A DNA stretch of 64,000 bases from Actinomycetota bacterium. GTDB lineage: Bacteria; Actinomycetota; Actinomycetes; S36-B12; CAIYMF01. The translations under genes were made by a program, and so were the position numbers. Of the stretch, positions 27,819 to 37,345 are shown piece after piece. The notes under the pieces were generated by a model. That model was given only the letters and a program-made list of their open reading frames with translations. It had not been told where the DNA came from and searched no databases. Positions within the stretch are counted from its first letter, which is position 1. Each line of letters opens with the position of its first letter. The stretch is taken from assembly GCA_026393115.1 (NCBI GenBank), contig JAPLAU010000028.1, positions 1 to 64,000 on the forward strand. The letters are read 5' to 3'.

Positions 27819-29096
27819 ATGGAACAGTCGGACGAGCAGCGGGCGGTACTAGCGGCGGCAGCAGGTGCGCGTGAGGCCGCCGCCGAACTTCGCCTTCTTA
27901 CTCGCGATCGCAAAGACCACGCGTTGCTCGCAGTGGCTGACGCACTGGTAGCGGCGACCGATCGCATTGTGGCGGCTAACAATGGCGATGTTGAGCGTGC
28001 TCGCGATGCGGGCACCGATGTCGCCATCATCGACCGGCTCACTCTTGACGCTGCGCGGATCGCAGTTATCGCAGATGCGGTGCGCGACGTGGCGGCCCTG
28101 CCCGATCCCGTAGGCGATGTCGTGCGAGGTTACCGGCTTCCGAACGGACTTGATGTTCGTCAGGTTCGGGTACCCCTTGGTGTGGTGGGCATGATCTACG
28201 AAGCCCGACCCAACGTGACTGTCGATGCCGCGGTGCTGTGCCTCAAGAGCGGCAATGCGGCCCTGCTGCGCGGGTCGTCGTCTGCGCGAGCCACCAATGA
28301 GGTGTTGGTCGATGTAATGCGTACGGCCGTTGTGAACCAGGGGCTCCCCGCCAACGCGATCACTCTGGTACCCGGTGATACCCACGAATCGGTCCGCTAC
28401 TTGATGACGGCGCGCGGATTGGTTGACGTTCTCATTCCACGCGGGGGAGCTGCACTCATTCGTAGCGTGGTTGAAGGGTCGACAGTGCCGGTCATTGAGA
28501 CAGGTGTCGGAAACTGCCACGTCTACGTCGATGAGAGTGCCGATATCGACATGGCGGTCGCGATCGTGCTCAATTCCAAGACACAGCGAGTGAGCGTGTG
28601 CAATGCGGCCGAGACGCTGCTCGTGCATGAAGCGATCGCTGACCGGTTCCTGCCCGCGGTGCTTGTGGCCCTCAAGGCGAAAGGGGTCACTGTTCACGGT
28701 GACGACCGAATCGCATCTGCTGTTCCGGCGTCGGGCATTGGCTTCGCACCTGTCACCGATGAGGACTGGGCGGCTGAGTACTACTCGCTCGACATTGCAG
28801 CAGGTGTGGTTGAGTCGCTCGACGCGGCGCTGGCGCATATTCGGCGATGGTCGAGTGGGCACACCGAGGCGATTGTCACGAGCTCACAATCAGCTGCCAA
28901 CCGGTTCATTGCGGGAGTCGATGCGGCGGCGGTCATGGTGAATGCTTCCACGCGGTTCACTGACGGTGGTGAATTTGGTTTTGGTGCCGAAATCGGCATC
29001 TCGACCCAGAAATTGCACGCGCGGGGTCCGATGGGGCTGGCCGAACTGACGAGCACCACCTACGTGGTGGTGGGCGATGGGCACCTGCGCCCCTAA
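27819..29096 (+). CDS. proA: Gamma-glutamyl phosphate reductase
   Basis: Second step of proline synthesis: NADPH reduction of glutamyl phosphate to the semialdehyde. The 425-residue product is an aldehyde-dehydrogenase-fold enzyme with [34 protein letters not shown], the catalytic cysteine region [13 protein letters not shown], and [34 protein letters not shown] at the end. ATG 27819 is fixed by the TAGCCT 7 nt upstream. Length and motifs look intact. Confidence 0.96.
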   Translation: MEQSDEQRAVLAAAAGAREAAAELRLLTRDRKDHALLAVADALVAATDRIVAANNGDVERARDAGTDVAIIDRLTLDAARIAVIADAVRDVAALPDPVGDVVRGYRLPNGLDVRQVRVPLGVVGMIYEARPNVTVDAAVLCLKSGNAALLRGSSSARATNEVLVDVMRTAVVNQGLPANAITLVPGDTHESVRYLMTARGLVDVLIPRGGAALIRSVVEGSTVPVIETGVGNCHVYVDESADIDMAVAIVLNSKTQRVSVCNAAETLLVHEAIADRFLPAVLVALKAKGVTVHGDDRIASAVPASGIGFAPVTDEDWAAEYYSLDIAAGVVESLDAALAHIRRWSSGHTEAIVTSSQSAANRFIAGVDAAAVMVNASTRFTDGGEFGFGAEIGISTQKLHARGPMGLAELTSTTYVVVGDGHLRP

Positions 29097-29117
29097 CTGA
29101 GCGCCGATCGGTGACCG

Positions 29118-29123
29118 TAGGCT
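29118..29123 (+). promoter_or_regulatory. Leaderless -10 element of nadD
   Basis: TAGGCT lies six bases before the nadD GTG at 29130. Confidence 0.55.
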
Positions 29124-29129
29124 GACCCT

Positions 29130-29741
29130 GTGACAGCCACAACGACGCGCCGTCTCGGAGTGATGGGCGGCACCTTTGACCCTGTACATCAGGGGCACCT
29201 GGTGGCTGCTTCTGAGATTGCCTACCGATTCGAACTCGACGAAGTCGTGTTCGTTCCCACCGGTGACCCGTGGCAGAAGGCAGGCGTGTCGGCCGCGGAA
29301 GATCGCTATCTGATGACCGTGATCGCGACGGCCGTCGACTCCCGATTCACTGTCAGTCGCGTCGATATCGACCGAAACGGGCCGACGTACACCGTTGACA
29401 CGCTGCGAGATATTCGAGCCGAGCGTGGCGACGACGTCGATCTGTTCTTCATCACCGGCGCCGATGCGCTCGAGCAAATCCTGACGTGGCGCGATCCCGA
29501 TGAGGTGCTCAGACTCGCGCACCTCGTCGCCGTGTCGCGCCCCGGTCACGTGTTGTCGAACCCGGGTCTCGCCGAGGGATCAGTGTCGCTCGTCGAAGTT
29601 CCAGCACTCGCTATCTCAAGTACCGACATTCGGCGCCGGGTCAACTTGGGGGAGCCGATCGCCTACCTCGTGCCCGACGGGGTTGAGCGGTACATCGCCA
29701 AGCGCGCCCTCTATCTCCAGTTTCGAGGGACCGGTGGCTGA
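29130..29741 (+). CDS. nadD: Nicotinate-nucleotide adenylyltransferase
   Basis: Makes deamido-NAD from nicotinate mononucleotide and ATP. The 203-residue product has the nucleotidyltransferase motif [15 protein letters not shown] and the C-terminal [28 protein letters not shown]. Placement between proA and the LCP/rsfS genes is the conserved actinobacterial order. The next gene starts 8 nt before its stop. Confidence 0.96.
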   Translation: MTATTTRRLGVMGGTFDPVHQGHLVAASEIAYRFELDEVVFVPTGDPWQKAGVSAAEDRYLMTVIATAVDSRFTVSRVDIDRNGPTYTVDTLRDIRAERGDDVDLFFITGADALEQILTWRDPDEVLRLAHLVAVSRPGHVLSNPGLAEGSVSLVEVPALAISSTDIRRRVNLGEPIAYLVPDGVERYIAKRALYLQFRGTGG

Positions 29742-31035
29742 CGAGCCCGAGATTCATCATTCGCCCTGGCGCGCCGTGCTCTCGTTACTGGCGGCCATGG
29801 TTGTCGCGGCACTGCTGATCGTGGGCGGACGTGCGCTACTGACGCGCGGATCTGAGCCCACCCCGACGCCCTCGCCGCAACCGACTGCTACCGCCGCCAC
29901 TGCCACTGCCACATCGTCCTCAAGTCCGTCGCCGACGCCCGTGGGGCCTAATCAGCAGAGCCTGCTCATTCAGATTCGCGACGATGACGGGTTAGCTCAA
30001 GCCAACGCTCTGATGTCGAGCACTCTCGATCCTCAGAAGGGATCGTTTGTCACCATTGCGCCGCGCTTGTTGGTCGATGTTCCTGGTGGACCCCAGACAC
30101 TACTTGAAGCCACCTCCGCCAGCACCAACGCTTTCGCGTCGCAGGAGTTGTTGTCGAACATGGTGGGCGTGAAAATTGACGCCACGTGGGCCCTTGATCG
30201 ACTCGCGCTTGCCGGACTGGTCGACTCGATCGGCGGTATCTATCTGGACGTGCGCACGCCTGTGGTTTTCCGTGCTGACGATGGCACCGTATTGGTGCAA
30301 TTGCGGCCGGGAATTCAGCAACTCGACGGTACGACCGCTGCGGCCTATGTTCTGACTCGGCAACGAGGAGAGCCCGAGGCCGCCCGGATGGCCAGATTCA
30401 CCGAGGTGATGAGGCAGGTGCTACTCCGACTTCCTGCCGATGCCTCACATGTCGAACTGCTGCTGGGGTCGCTCGGATCGTTGTCGCGCGTGACGATCCC
30501 GATCGATGCGATGAGCGACCTGCTCTTGCGGCTGCGATCCGCAGTCGACACGAACCGAGTGGAGCGCCACGTGATGCCCGTGAATTCGGTCACGCTGGGT
30601 CCCGCACTCGCCGAGCGACTCGACTTCGTGGCGGCTGAAACGCTGATGTCGGCTGAATTCGACGAGCTTCAATTGGTGCCGAGCAAGGAGGTGCCGATCC
30701 GGGCGTTGGTAGTCAACGGGACATCGCGTGTGGGAATGGGGCCGACAGCGCGCGCGCCGCTGGAAGCTGCCGGGATGGTGTATCTCACGGGTGGAACGTT
30801 CCCCAAGGTTGGACTAGCAATCTCGACGGTCACCTATCGCGAGGGAGTCGCAGGGGCCGCTTCCTGGGCCTACGACGTTGCGAAGGCGCTGAGACTTCCG
30901 TTGACCGCGATGCGGTCTTCAAGCGGCCCACCCAACACTGCCGACGTGACCGTGGTGTTGGGCGCCGATTACCGTCCGGCTGCCGCCCCGTCACCCGAGC
31001 CCACGTTGAGCCCCGAACCCACGCCCAAGGCGTAA
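29734..31035 (+). CDS. LytR-CpsA-Psr-like membrane protein with LytR C-terminal domain
   Basis: 433 residues. A cytoplasmic N-terminus is followed by a membrane helix ([23 protein letters not shown]), a Thr/Pro/Ser linker and an LCP-like domain ([24 protein letters not shown] to about residue 250, with [26 protein letters not shown]). The C-terminal region ([26 protein letters not shown]) is a LytR_C domain. LCP enzymes attach polymers to peptidoglycan, but the DNTRP-like substrate residues are poorly conserved here, so activity is uncertain. GTG 29734 overlaps nadD. It ends in a Pro-rich tail. Confidence 0.8.
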   Translation: MADEPEIHHSPWRAVLSLLAAMVVAALLIVGGRALLTRGSEPTPTPSPQPTATAATATATSSSSPSPTPVGPNQQSLLIQIRDDDGLAQANALMSSTLDPQKGSFVTIAPRLLVDVPGGPQTLLEATSASTNAFASQELLSNMVGVKIDATWALDRLALAGLVDSIGGIYLDVRTPVVFRADDGTVLVQLRPGIQQLDGTTAAAYVLTRQRGEPEAARMARFTEVMRQVLLRLPADASHVELLLGSLGSLSRVTIPIDAMSDLLLRLRSAVDTNRVERHVMPVNSVTLGPALAERLDFVAAETLMSAEFDELQLVPSKEVPIRALVVNGTSRVGMGPTARAPLEAAGMVYLTGGTFPKVGLAISTVTYREGVAGAASWAYDVAKALRLPLTAMRSSSGPPNTADVTVVLGADYRPAAAPSPEPTLSPEPTPKA

Positions 31036-31100
31036 TCGGCGCTGTGAGAGGCTAATTGCAGGCGCATCCGCGCCTCGATTGCCTCAGTAAGGAAACACGC

Positions 31101-31502
31101 GTGACCGCGACAGACCGCGCCCTTCTCATCACCAACCTCGCCGCTCAGGCTGCCGCAGACAAGCTGGCAACCAACATCATCGCCCTTGATGTGAGTGATC
31201 GGTTGGCCATCACCGACGTCTTCCTCGTGTGCTCGGCCGCGAGCGACCGCCAAGTGCGGGCCGTGGTCGACGGAATTGAGGGAGCGCTCGACGCGATTGA
31301 CCTCGACCCGGTGCGGCGCGAGGGTGAGCGTGACGGCCGTTGGATTCTGCTCGACTACCTCGACCTCGTTGTGCATGTCCAGCATGTCGAAGAGCGCTCG
31401 TTCTACGGCCTCGAACGCCTCTGGAAAGACTGCCCGCTGATTGAACTTCCGGGCATTGAACTACCGGCGCCGTTTGAGTCGGACCCCATCGCCGACGCAT
31501 GA
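31101..31502 (+). CDS. rsfS: Ribosome silencing factor RsfS
   Basis: Binds L14 and blocks subunit joining when nutrients are low. The 133-residue product has the family core ALDVSDRLAITDVFLVCSAASDRQVRAVVDGIEGAL and WILLDYLDLVVHVQHVEERSFYGLERLWKDCP. GTG 31101 has TAAGGA upstream. It overlaps the next gene by four bases (ATGA). Confidence 0.94.
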   Translation: MTATDRALLITNLAAQAAADKLATNIIALDVSDRLAITDVFLVCSAASDRQVRAVVDGIEGALDAIDLDPVRREGERDGRWILLDYLDLVVHVQHVEERSFYGLERLWKDCPLIELPGIELPAPFESDPIADA

Positions 31503-32146
31503 CCAGCAAGCGTGTGGTGTTCTGGCGCCACGGTCGCACCGAATGGAATGCCAGCACCCGCTTTCAGGGTCAGACTGACGTTCCCCTCGATGAAGTGGGT
31601 CGCGCTCAGGCTCTCCGTGCTGCACCGCTCTTGGCGCAGTTGGCCCCGGCCCTGTTGATTTCGAGCGATCTCTCACGTGCCCGAGAGACGGCTGAGGCGT
31701 TAGCTGTGATCGCGGACCTTCCGGTGATCACCGATGTGGGTTTGCGCGAGACCTATGCGGGCCAGTGGCAAGGTCTGGAGCGCCACGAGATCCAAGAGCA
31801 ATTCGGTGCGTCGTGGGCTGCGTGGTCAGAAGGAGACGACACCGTACGGCCAGGTGGTGATGGCGAACTTCGCGTGGAAATCGCTGATCGTGTGGTCGCG
31901 TCGCTTGAGCGTCACCTTGCTGGCGTGCCCGACGGCGCAACGGTCGTGGTGGCCACACATGGCGGTGCAGCGCGCGCGGCGATCGGTCGATTGATGGGGT
32001 TGCCCGTCTCGCATTGGGCGGCCCTAGGTGTGCTCAGTAACTGTGCGTGGAGTGTTCTCATCGAACGGCCCGAGACAGGCATGTGGCGACTGATTGAGTA
32101 CAACGCGGGCTCGCTTCCTGAGCCACCGTTGGCTGACGACCGCTGA
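31499..32146 (+). CDS. Histidine phosphatase (phosphoglycerate-mutase-like)
   Basis: 215 residues with the catalytic RHG motif at the N-terminus (VVFWRHGRTEWN), the RARETAEAL block and the second histidine in VVATHGGAARAAIG. In actinobacteria a phosphatase of this type commonly overlaps rsfS. The family includes phosphoglycerate mutases, glucosyl-3-phosphoglycerate phosphatase (GpgP) and cobalamin phosphatases. A GpgP role is possible because gpgS lies in this window, but the sequence alone does not settle it. Confidence 0.88.
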   Translation: MTSKRVVFWRHGRTEWNASTRFQGQTDVPLDEVGRAQALRAAPLLAQLAPALLISSDLSRARETAEALAVIADLPVITDVGLRETYAGQWQGLERHEIQEQFGASWAAWSEGDDTVRPGGDGELRVEIADRVVASLERHLAGVPDGATVVVATHGGAARAAIGRLMGLPVSHWAALGVLSNCAWSVLIERPETGMWRLIEYNAGSLPEPPLADDR

Positions 32147-32213
32147 CAGGTCGAGTACAGACGGCCGATTCATTCACCCACGGCGGCCTCGGGTATGCTG
32201 ACGACGCTTGTAA

Positions 32214-32286
32214 GGGGCTGTGGCGCAGCTGGTAGCGCACCTGCATGGCATGCAGGGGGTCAGGGGTTCGAGTCCCCTCAGCTCCA
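32214..32286 (+). tRNA. tRNA-Ala (anticodon GGC)
   Basis: Acceptor GGGGCTG pairs with CAGCTCC (one G-T pair). The anticodon arm is CCTGC-ATGGCAT-GCAGG with anticodon GGC. The T-arm is AGGGG-TTCGAGT-CCCCT. CCA is not encoded. An IS481-type element begins about 10 nt downstream. Confidence 0.95.
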
Positions 32287-32293
32287 CGTTGTG

Positions 32294-32340
32294 AAGTCTC
32301 GGGACATCCTTATGGGATGTCTCGGGACTTCCTTATTTTT
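32294..32340 (+). terminator. Strong intrinsic terminator after tRNA-Ala
   Basis: AAGTCTCGGGACATCC pairs over 16 positions (three G-T) with GGATGTCTCGGGACTT around a short loop, followed by CCTTATTTTTTT. It overlaps the outer end of the IS element and the 3' end of the transposase, so it could stop transcription from both sides. Confidence 0.75.
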
Positions 32341-33552
32341 TTGAACTTGTAGCCCTTGGGCATGCCGCCTTTTTTGTTGCCGGGTTTGGGTCCTGGTTTG
32401 AGGCCGCGGGGTTGGCTGTCTTTGTCGGGGTTGATGGTGAGTTCGCGGAGGATTTCTCCGGTGTCTCGGTTGATGATGATGACGTTGAGGTCGTGGATGA
32501 GCATGCGGATGGGGGTTCCGCCGAGGCTGGTGCCGAGTTGGATGTGATGCATTCGTCCGCCGCGGCGCAGGGTCACTGATCCGGTGGCGTGGACGGTGTC
32601 GTCGCGGATGCGGTAATGCCCGGTGTGGTTGTGGTCGGGGGTTGCTTTTGCGCGGGCGTGGTAGGTCTCGGCTGGTGTTCGGTTCTGTAGTGATGCGTGT
32701 GGTCTTTGGGTGTTGTAGTTGTGGGTGAATTCGTCGAGTTGTGTTTGTAGGTCGGTTAGCGTGTGTGCGCGTGGGCGGGCGGTGAGCCAGGTTTTTAGTG
32801 TCTGGTTGAGTCGTTCGACTTTGCCTTGGGTTTGGGGGTGGTTGGGGCTGCCGTTCTTTTGTTCGATGCCGCGGTTGAGTAGTTCAATTTCGAAGGCGTT
32901 GGGGCCTCCGCGGTGGCGGGTAGTGAACACGAATCCGTTGTCTGTCAACGTGGATTGGGGTGTTCCGTGTTGGGTGCATGCGTGTTGGAAGGTTGCTAGG
33001 ACGATGGCGCCGGTGACGGGTTTGTGTGTGGTGGCCGAGATCAGGTAGCGGGAGTGGTCATCGAGCCAGAGCAGGATTTCAGCGTCGTTGCCGCGTGCTA
33101 ATCGCCAGTGGGTGAAGTCTGATTGCCAGCATTCGTTGGGTAGGTCTGCTTGGAATCGAATGTAGGAGCTCTTGGGTCGTTTGGGTCTGCCCAGAGTTTG
33201 GTTGACACCTGACCTGTGAGGATTCGTCCTCGCTGGAAGGATGTCGACCATGCCGAAGCCGTATCCCCAGGAGTTCCGCGACGATGTCGTGGCCGTGGCC
33301 CGGGCCAGCGTCATGACCGTCGGCGCTCAGTGTTCGGCGCATGTGACAGATCAGAGTGACCATGTCTTCGCTGATCGCATTGGGGCTGGTGTGCGGTCGT
33401 CGGGTGCGGGGTTCCAGTGCGTCCCAGCCTCCGTGTCGCCAGGCTGCCACCAGTTGGCTCACCCGTGGTTGTGAGATGCCGTAGAGGCGGGCGACCTCGG
33501 TTTGGGACTTACCGGCCAGGACAGCTTCGACGATGACGCGTTGCTTGGACAT
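32310..33552 (-). pseudogene. IS481-family transposase, interrupted
   Basis: The N-terminal part (ATG 33552, MSKQRVIVEAVLAGKSQTEVARLYGISQPRVSQ) is a helix-turn-helix domain and runs to ...SADGHDAGP near 33300. The C-terminal part, in another frame from about 33195, has RPKRPKSSYIRFQADLPNECWQSDFTHW, the DDE core (WLDDHSRYL; TLTDNGFVF; NHPQTQGKVERLNQ) and NTQRPHASLQNRTPAETY, ending at 32310. About 35-40 residues normally joining them are replaced by an IS3-type fragment. Inactive as it stands. Confidence 0.88.
33195..33303 (+). mobile_element. IS3-type fragment inserted in the IS481 transposase
   Basis: On the plus strand ATG 33250 begins MPKPYPQEFRDDVVAVAR, the N-terminus of an IS3-family OrfA. 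Upstream bases (TGTGAGGATTCGTCCTCGC, GGAAGGA before the ATG) look like its leader. The match stops abruptly at about 33303, where IS481 sequence resumes. The boundaries are approximate. Confidence 0.7.
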
Positions 33553-33721
33553 GCGGTGAAGGATGTCCGATTTGCTCGTTATAAGGATGTCTCGAGACAG
33601 CCTATAAATATGTCCCCGAACACCACACGGGCGTCGGCTCTGGTGAGTAAAGTATGTGCACGAGGCATAGATCGTCGCGGTCAGCCACAGTGTGCCCGCA
33701 ACGGACACTTGGGGGTCAACG

Positions 33722-34138
33722 ATGAGCAAGCTCTTCCCGGCCATTGCGGTTGCCAAATCGTTCGGAGTTGAGATGCCGATCGCGCAGGCTCACGAGCGAG
33801 TACTGGCAGCACTGAACGCGAATGGTTATCACAACGTTGAGGATCTGAGCGACGAGATCAAGGCGGAGCATGGAAACACGGGACTCTTCATCTACGGAAC
33901 AGTGAGCGGCGACATTGCGGTCGCCCTTGCCGCGTCGCCCTCAGCTGAATATCCGGTGAGTGTTGATGTGCAGTTTCACGAGATCGAGGGGGGAACGCAA
34001 GTAGTAGCGAATGCCTCTTACATGCGTCCCATCACTTACATGGGATCGCCTCGCTTCGGCCCTCAGGCGCGCAAGTGGCATGAAGCGTGCGACAGCGCGA
34101 TCGCCGTTGTTGTGGCGTCGTGTGAGGTGGCTTCGTAG
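33722..34138 (+). CDS. Orphan protein of unknown function
   Basis: 138 residues beginning MSKLFPAIAVAKSFGVEMPIAQAHERVLAAL, mixed alpha/beta, no signal peptide or membrane segment. The middle (GLFIYGTVSGDIAVALAASPSAEYPVSVDVQFHEIEGGTQVVANASYM) looks like successive beta strands. I recognise no family. ATG 33722 has only a weak GGGGG upstream. It lies directly between the degraded IS element and a VapC remnant, so it is likely part of a laterally acquired patch. Confidence 0.6.
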   Translation: MSKLFPAIAVAKSFGVEMPIAQAHERVLAALNANGYHNVEDLSDEIKAEHGNTGLFIYGTVSGDIAVALAASPSAEYPVSVDVQFHEIEGGTQVVANASYMRPITYMGSPRFGPQARKWHEACDSAIAVVVASCEVAS

Positions 34139-34153
34139 CACCCCGCCCATCTC

Positions 34154-34297
34154 ATGAACCTCGCGCAAGAGTTGTCGCTGAGCGTGTACGACAGCAGTTA
34201 CCTCGCGCTGTACCTGGCTGAAGGTGTGCCCTTGGTAACGCTCGATGCGCGATTGGCTGACGCGGCACGAGGTGTCGGTATCAGCCTGCTGTCGTAA
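34154..34297 (+). pseudogene. VapC-type PIN toxin, C-terminal remnant
   Basis: A 47-codon frame, MNLAQELSLSVYDSSYLALYLAEG, then PLVTLDARLADAARGVGI, matches the final third of PIN-domain VapC toxins ('SVYDA.YLALA...G.PLVT.D.RL..AA'). The N-terminal half with the first acidic residues is absent, and no antitoxin gene lies upstream. The rest of the gap 34298-34513 holds no gene I can support. Confidence 0.7.
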
Positions 34298-34513
34298 GTT
34301 GCTGCCGACACCACCGCCACGCTGGCCGCAAGCCAGGTTGAGTTGCCGCTCGTTGTCGCGTGCATAATCGCGCGTACAAATGCCCAGTCACACCGTGCAC
34401 CATTGGCTCAATCGTCCCTTTTCATTGTCATTCGGCGCGCCTTAGCATCGAACGTAGGGGAGGCGCGGTAGCAGGCGTCACACCTTCTGTGCAGTCACTG
34501 AGAGGTGGATGTG

Positions 34514-36190
34514 ATGGCAAAGAATGGTTTGCTCGTGGGGTCTGCTTCGCGGGCGGGATTGAAAGTGATCGCCACACTGAGTGCGGCTGTGATCACCTGC
34601 GGATCGGCACTCGCGCTGGCTCCACCTGCATTCGCTGAGGGGTCGGTGTTGTCGCCGGAGACACTCATCACCCTGAAAGCCACTCCTGCAGTGCAAATAG
34701 TGCTGGCCGAGTTTTCCGCGAAGGTAACTATTCCCAGTTGGGATATCGACAAGCCGGCCTGGACGGCGGAAGCCACAGACACCGGATCCGTGCAGGGCGT
34801 CGTCAACGCAGTGGCTGCCAATCCCAGCAAGTTCTTCGTTCCTGCCGCAACGTCGCGCACCAAGAATGCCAGCGCCACGTTCCAGGGCAGTGGATTCTTC
34901 GTGACACCCGACGGATATTTGGTGACGAATGCCCACTTGGCTGCCCCCAGCGAAGCGGAGTTGAAGGTCGAGTTGGCCAAGGGAGTGCTCAAGCAGATTC
35001 AAAATGCTGATATCAGCTCAATCGTCAACAATGCCGGAACTGATGTGTTCACGGCCGCGCAGTTGAAGGTACTTGCCAAAGCAGTCGCCTCGCTTGATGA
35101 GAAATCGATGAAGGTCAGCGATGTCGTCAAGAAGTTTTCCGTTGCGGTGGGTGTCGGCATTCCCGGCCTGAGCACCGGGGCCAAGACCATTCCTGCTGAC
35201 CTCACCGTTGCGGGCGAGCCAGCCCCCGGAAAGGATGTCGCCATTCTGAAAGTGGAGGCGTCGAACCTGATCACCGTTCCTCTGGGTGACGACACCGCTC
35301 TCAATGTTGCTGACAAGGTGTACGTGGTCGGCTATCCGGGTGCTGCGGAAATTTCGCAAACGAGCATGACAACTCCAGCCCTCGCGAGCGGAGCGGTGAG
35401 CGCTCGCAAGACTTTGGACAACGGACTCTCGGTGATTCAGACCGACGCGGCCACCACGCACGGAAATAGTGGGGGCCCTGTCCTTGACGCGAACGGCAAG
35501 GTCGTCGGTATCGCCACTTTCGGTTCCGTCGATCCGACCACAGGCTCGGAATTCGCAGGAATCAACTTCTTCTATCCGGTGTCGTTGATCAAGGAATTTC
35601 TTACGCGGGCTAATGTCACTCCCGCGGAAGGGGTCACGACGCAGAAGTGGTCACAGGCCTTGACTGCGTACGACAAGAACTACTACTCCGAGGCGCTTCC
35701 GCTGTTCCAATCAGTGAACGAGTTGGTTCCCGGTGCTCCGATCGTGCAGGAGTACTTGAAGAAGACGCAGACCGCCATCGCCGAGGGTAGAGACCAGACC
35801 CCCAAGGGCATTTTCGGACTTCCCATGTGGCTGTTCGCGCTCATTGGAGTGGTGCTCGCGGGCGTAATAGTCGCGATCGTGCTGCTCGTGATGCGGGGCC
35901 GAAAGTCGGGCGGTCAGCCGGCGGTGGCTACTGCAGGGGCACCGAGTGTGTACACGCCAGCCCCCATGGGGGATCCAGTGGCGATGGCTGCTCCGCCGGT
36001 CGCAATGGCCGCTCCGGTCGCAATGCCCAACCCGCCACCTCCTGCAGTCGCGACTCCTGCATTGCCACCTGACCCACCTCATGTGGCACCGGCCACTCCC
36101 GCGGTCTCAATCGCCAGATTCTGCGCCGAATGCGGTGCTGCACATGAGGCTGATGCTCACTTCTGCCCGGAATGCGGTCACAAGTTCTGA
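34514..36190 (+). CDS. Membrane-anchored HtrA-like serine protease with C-terminal zinc ribbon
   Basis: 558 residues. A signal peptide or signal anchor (VIATLSAAVITCGSALALAPPAFA) leads into a trypsin-like domain with His in VTNAHLA, Asp in GKDVAILKV and Ser in GNSGGPV. A tetratricopeptide-like helical stretch (WSQALTAYDKNYYSEALPLFQSVNELVP) follows. Next come a membrane helix (MWLFALIGVVLAGVIVAIVLLVM), a long Pro/Ala/Met linker and a terminal double zinc knuckle (FCAECGAAHEADAHFCPECGHKF). The protease domain would be outside the cell and the zinc ribbon inside. No PDZ domain is visible. ATG 34514 has GAGAGG upstream; GTG 34505 is an alternative. Confidence 0.85.
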   Translation: MAKNGLLVGSASRAGLKVIATLSAAVITCGSALALAPPAFAEGSVLSPETLITLKATPAVQIVLAEFSAKVTIPSWDIDKPAWTAEATDTGSVQGVVNAVAANPSKFFVPAATSRTKNASATFQGSGFFVTPDGYLVTNAHLAAPSEAELKVELAKGVLKQIQNADISSIVNNAGTDVFTAAQLKVLAKAVASLDEKSMKVSDVVKKFSVAVGVGIPGLSTGAKTIPADLTVAGEPAPGKDVAILKVEASNLITVPLGDDTALNVADKVYVVGYPGAAEISQTSMTTPALASGAVSARKTLDNGLSVIQTDAATTHGNSGGPVLDANGKVVGIATFGSVDPTTGSEFAGINFFYPVSLIKEFLTRANVTPAEGVTTQKWSQALTAYDKNYYSEALPLFQSVNELVPGAPIVQEYLKKTQTAIAEGRDQTPKGIFGLPMWLFALIGVVLAGVIVAIVLLVMRGRKSGGQPAVATAGAPSVYTPAPMGDPVAMAAPPVAMAAPVAMPNPPPPAVATPALPPDPPHVAPATPAVSIARFCAECGAAHEADAHFCPECGHKF

Positions 36191-36250
36191 CCTGGTAACC
36201 GGGTATGTGTCGGGCCCCGTGTCCGTTGCGCTGTGCGCAAAGGCGAGGTA

Positions 36251-36955
36251 TTACTGCAGGTCGCGTCTGACGCGCACGCTGAGCCAATGAGTGGCCTGAA
36301 CGCCTCCGCCAACCTGAACTTTGAAGTGGTTCACCTCATTGTTGTCGTCAGGTAGCCACGTCATGACTGCGCGCCCTTGTTCGAGTTGGTGCTCCACAGC
36401 GCGAGCGTAGGTGCCCAATGCCAGCAACGTATGGCGCTTTATATCGTCAGCGAAGACGTTCTGGTCGATTCGGGTGTGGCGCACGAGGGATGTGTGTGAG
36501 GTGAGCCGCCACACGGGAATCCAGCCGATCACCTGACCCTCGAGGCGAATCAGGAGCGACTCATCGTGGTCGACTGTTGGGTCATCGTAATCCTGCGCAC
36601 TCCATCGGTGTACGTTGCGCAGGTGTTCTGGCTCGGCGTCGCGAATGCCGAACGTTATCTGCGTCGATTGGGGAAGTCGAAATAGTCGACGCTTCGAGCC
36701 GGGCAGAATGAGCGCCTCCCAGCCCAGACTCACCGGGGGAGTGGGTTGGGAGTTGAACAGCTCATCAAGGGCTGTATCGCCCACGTAATGGACTTCTACG
36801 ATCTCAGCCGGATCCGCTCCGTCGGCATCCAGGGCAGCCAGGATCTCGATCCGCATGGCGTCAACGTCGGTGAGTTGATTCTCCGCTCGAATGACGTAGC
36901 GCCCCGCGCGGGTACAACGGATCTGGAGGGACCGTGCCGCATTGTGATTCAACAC
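36251..36955 (-). CDS. Acetyltransferase-like protein next to a RiPP-type precursor
   Basis: 234 residues, no signal or membrane segment. The C-terminal ~110 residues (SLLIRLEGQVIGWIPVWRL, then a helix, then NNEVNHFKVQVGGGVQATHWLSVRV) resemble the strand-helix order of a GNAT acyltransferase, but the acetyl-CoA loop (Q/RxxGxG/A) is not clear. The N-terminal half is unassigned. The GTG start lies 27 nt after the stop of the precursor gene, so the two are almost certainly cotranscribed. I infer a role in processing that peptide. It is convergent with the protease gene. Confidence 0.65.
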   Translation of the reverse strand: MLNHNAARSLQIRCTRAGRYVIRAENQLTDVDAMRIEILAALDADGADPAEIVEVHYVGDTALDELFNSQPTPPVSLGWEALILPGSKRRLFRLPQSTQITFGIRDAEPEHLRNVHRWSAQDYDDPTVDHDESLLIRLEGQVIGWIPVWRLTSHTSLVRHTRIDQNVFADDIKRHTLLALGTYARAVEHQLEQGRAVMTWLPDDNNEVNHFKVQVGGGVQATHWLSVRVRRDLQ

Positions 36956-36982
36956 AGGTACCTGAGGTTAGGCACTCATCCG

Positions 36983-37237
36983 TTACGGTCTGGCACAGCC
37001 AGAACCACCGCTGAGGAGTTCGAGGTACTCCAGCGGCAGTTCGTCGTTGACGAACCCAAGGCTGACTGAGCCGTCGGCTGCCTCGATGGCCACGATGTTC
37101 CAGTCATCGGGCACTGTCATGCAGGTGATGGCAGTGATCGTCCCGGCTGGATCATTAATGAGTCGGTCGCGCAGGCGGGTGTCGCTGTTGGCTCGGTCGA
37201 TGAGTGCGTCGACCGCGGTGGCAAATTCGTTCGACAT
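36983..37237 (-). CDS. NHLP-type RiPP precursor peptide (tail SGCARP)
   Basis: An 84-residue peptide with a leader like the nitrile-hydratase alpha-subunit-type (NHLP) leaders: ALIDRANSDTRLRDRLINDP, a VPDDWNIVAIE strand, then ELPLEYLELLSGG at residues 66-78. After the double glycine only SGCARP remains, a six-residue core with one Cys. AGGAG stands before ATG 37237. It is followed by the acetyltransferase-like gene and preceded, 108 nt away on the same strand, by the end of the Ehr operon. It differs from the three peptides at 3294-5184 in leader type but shares the LE..SGG end and very short core. No peptidase or transporter is adjacent. Confidence 0.8.
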   Translation of the reverse strand: MSNEFATAVDALIDRANSDTRLRDRLINDPAGTITAITCMTVPDDWNIVAIEAADGSVSLGFVNDELPLEYLELLSGGSGCARP

Positions 37238-37345
37238 GGGGTCTCCTCGTGCTCGGCAGGAATGCTCGCAGCCCAATTCCGACGTCTGTCACGAGCGGGC
37301 CTGACTCACGATTCTCCCGACAGTACTGCAGGTTGGTGCCGATTA

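Larger units (their letters stand above)
32296..33598 (-). mobile_element. IS481-type insertion sequence, degraded
   Basis: Terminal inverted repeats: GTCTCGGGACATCCTTAT at 32296-32313 and its complement ATAAGGATGTCTCGAGAC at 33581-33598 (17 of 18 match). Between them lies an IS481-family transposase broken by a foreign fragment. I could not identify a clear target duplication. Confidence 0.8.

Noticed and set aside
34298-34513. Additional gene upstream of the protease
   Set aside because: Short frames only, no ribosome sites or family motifs.
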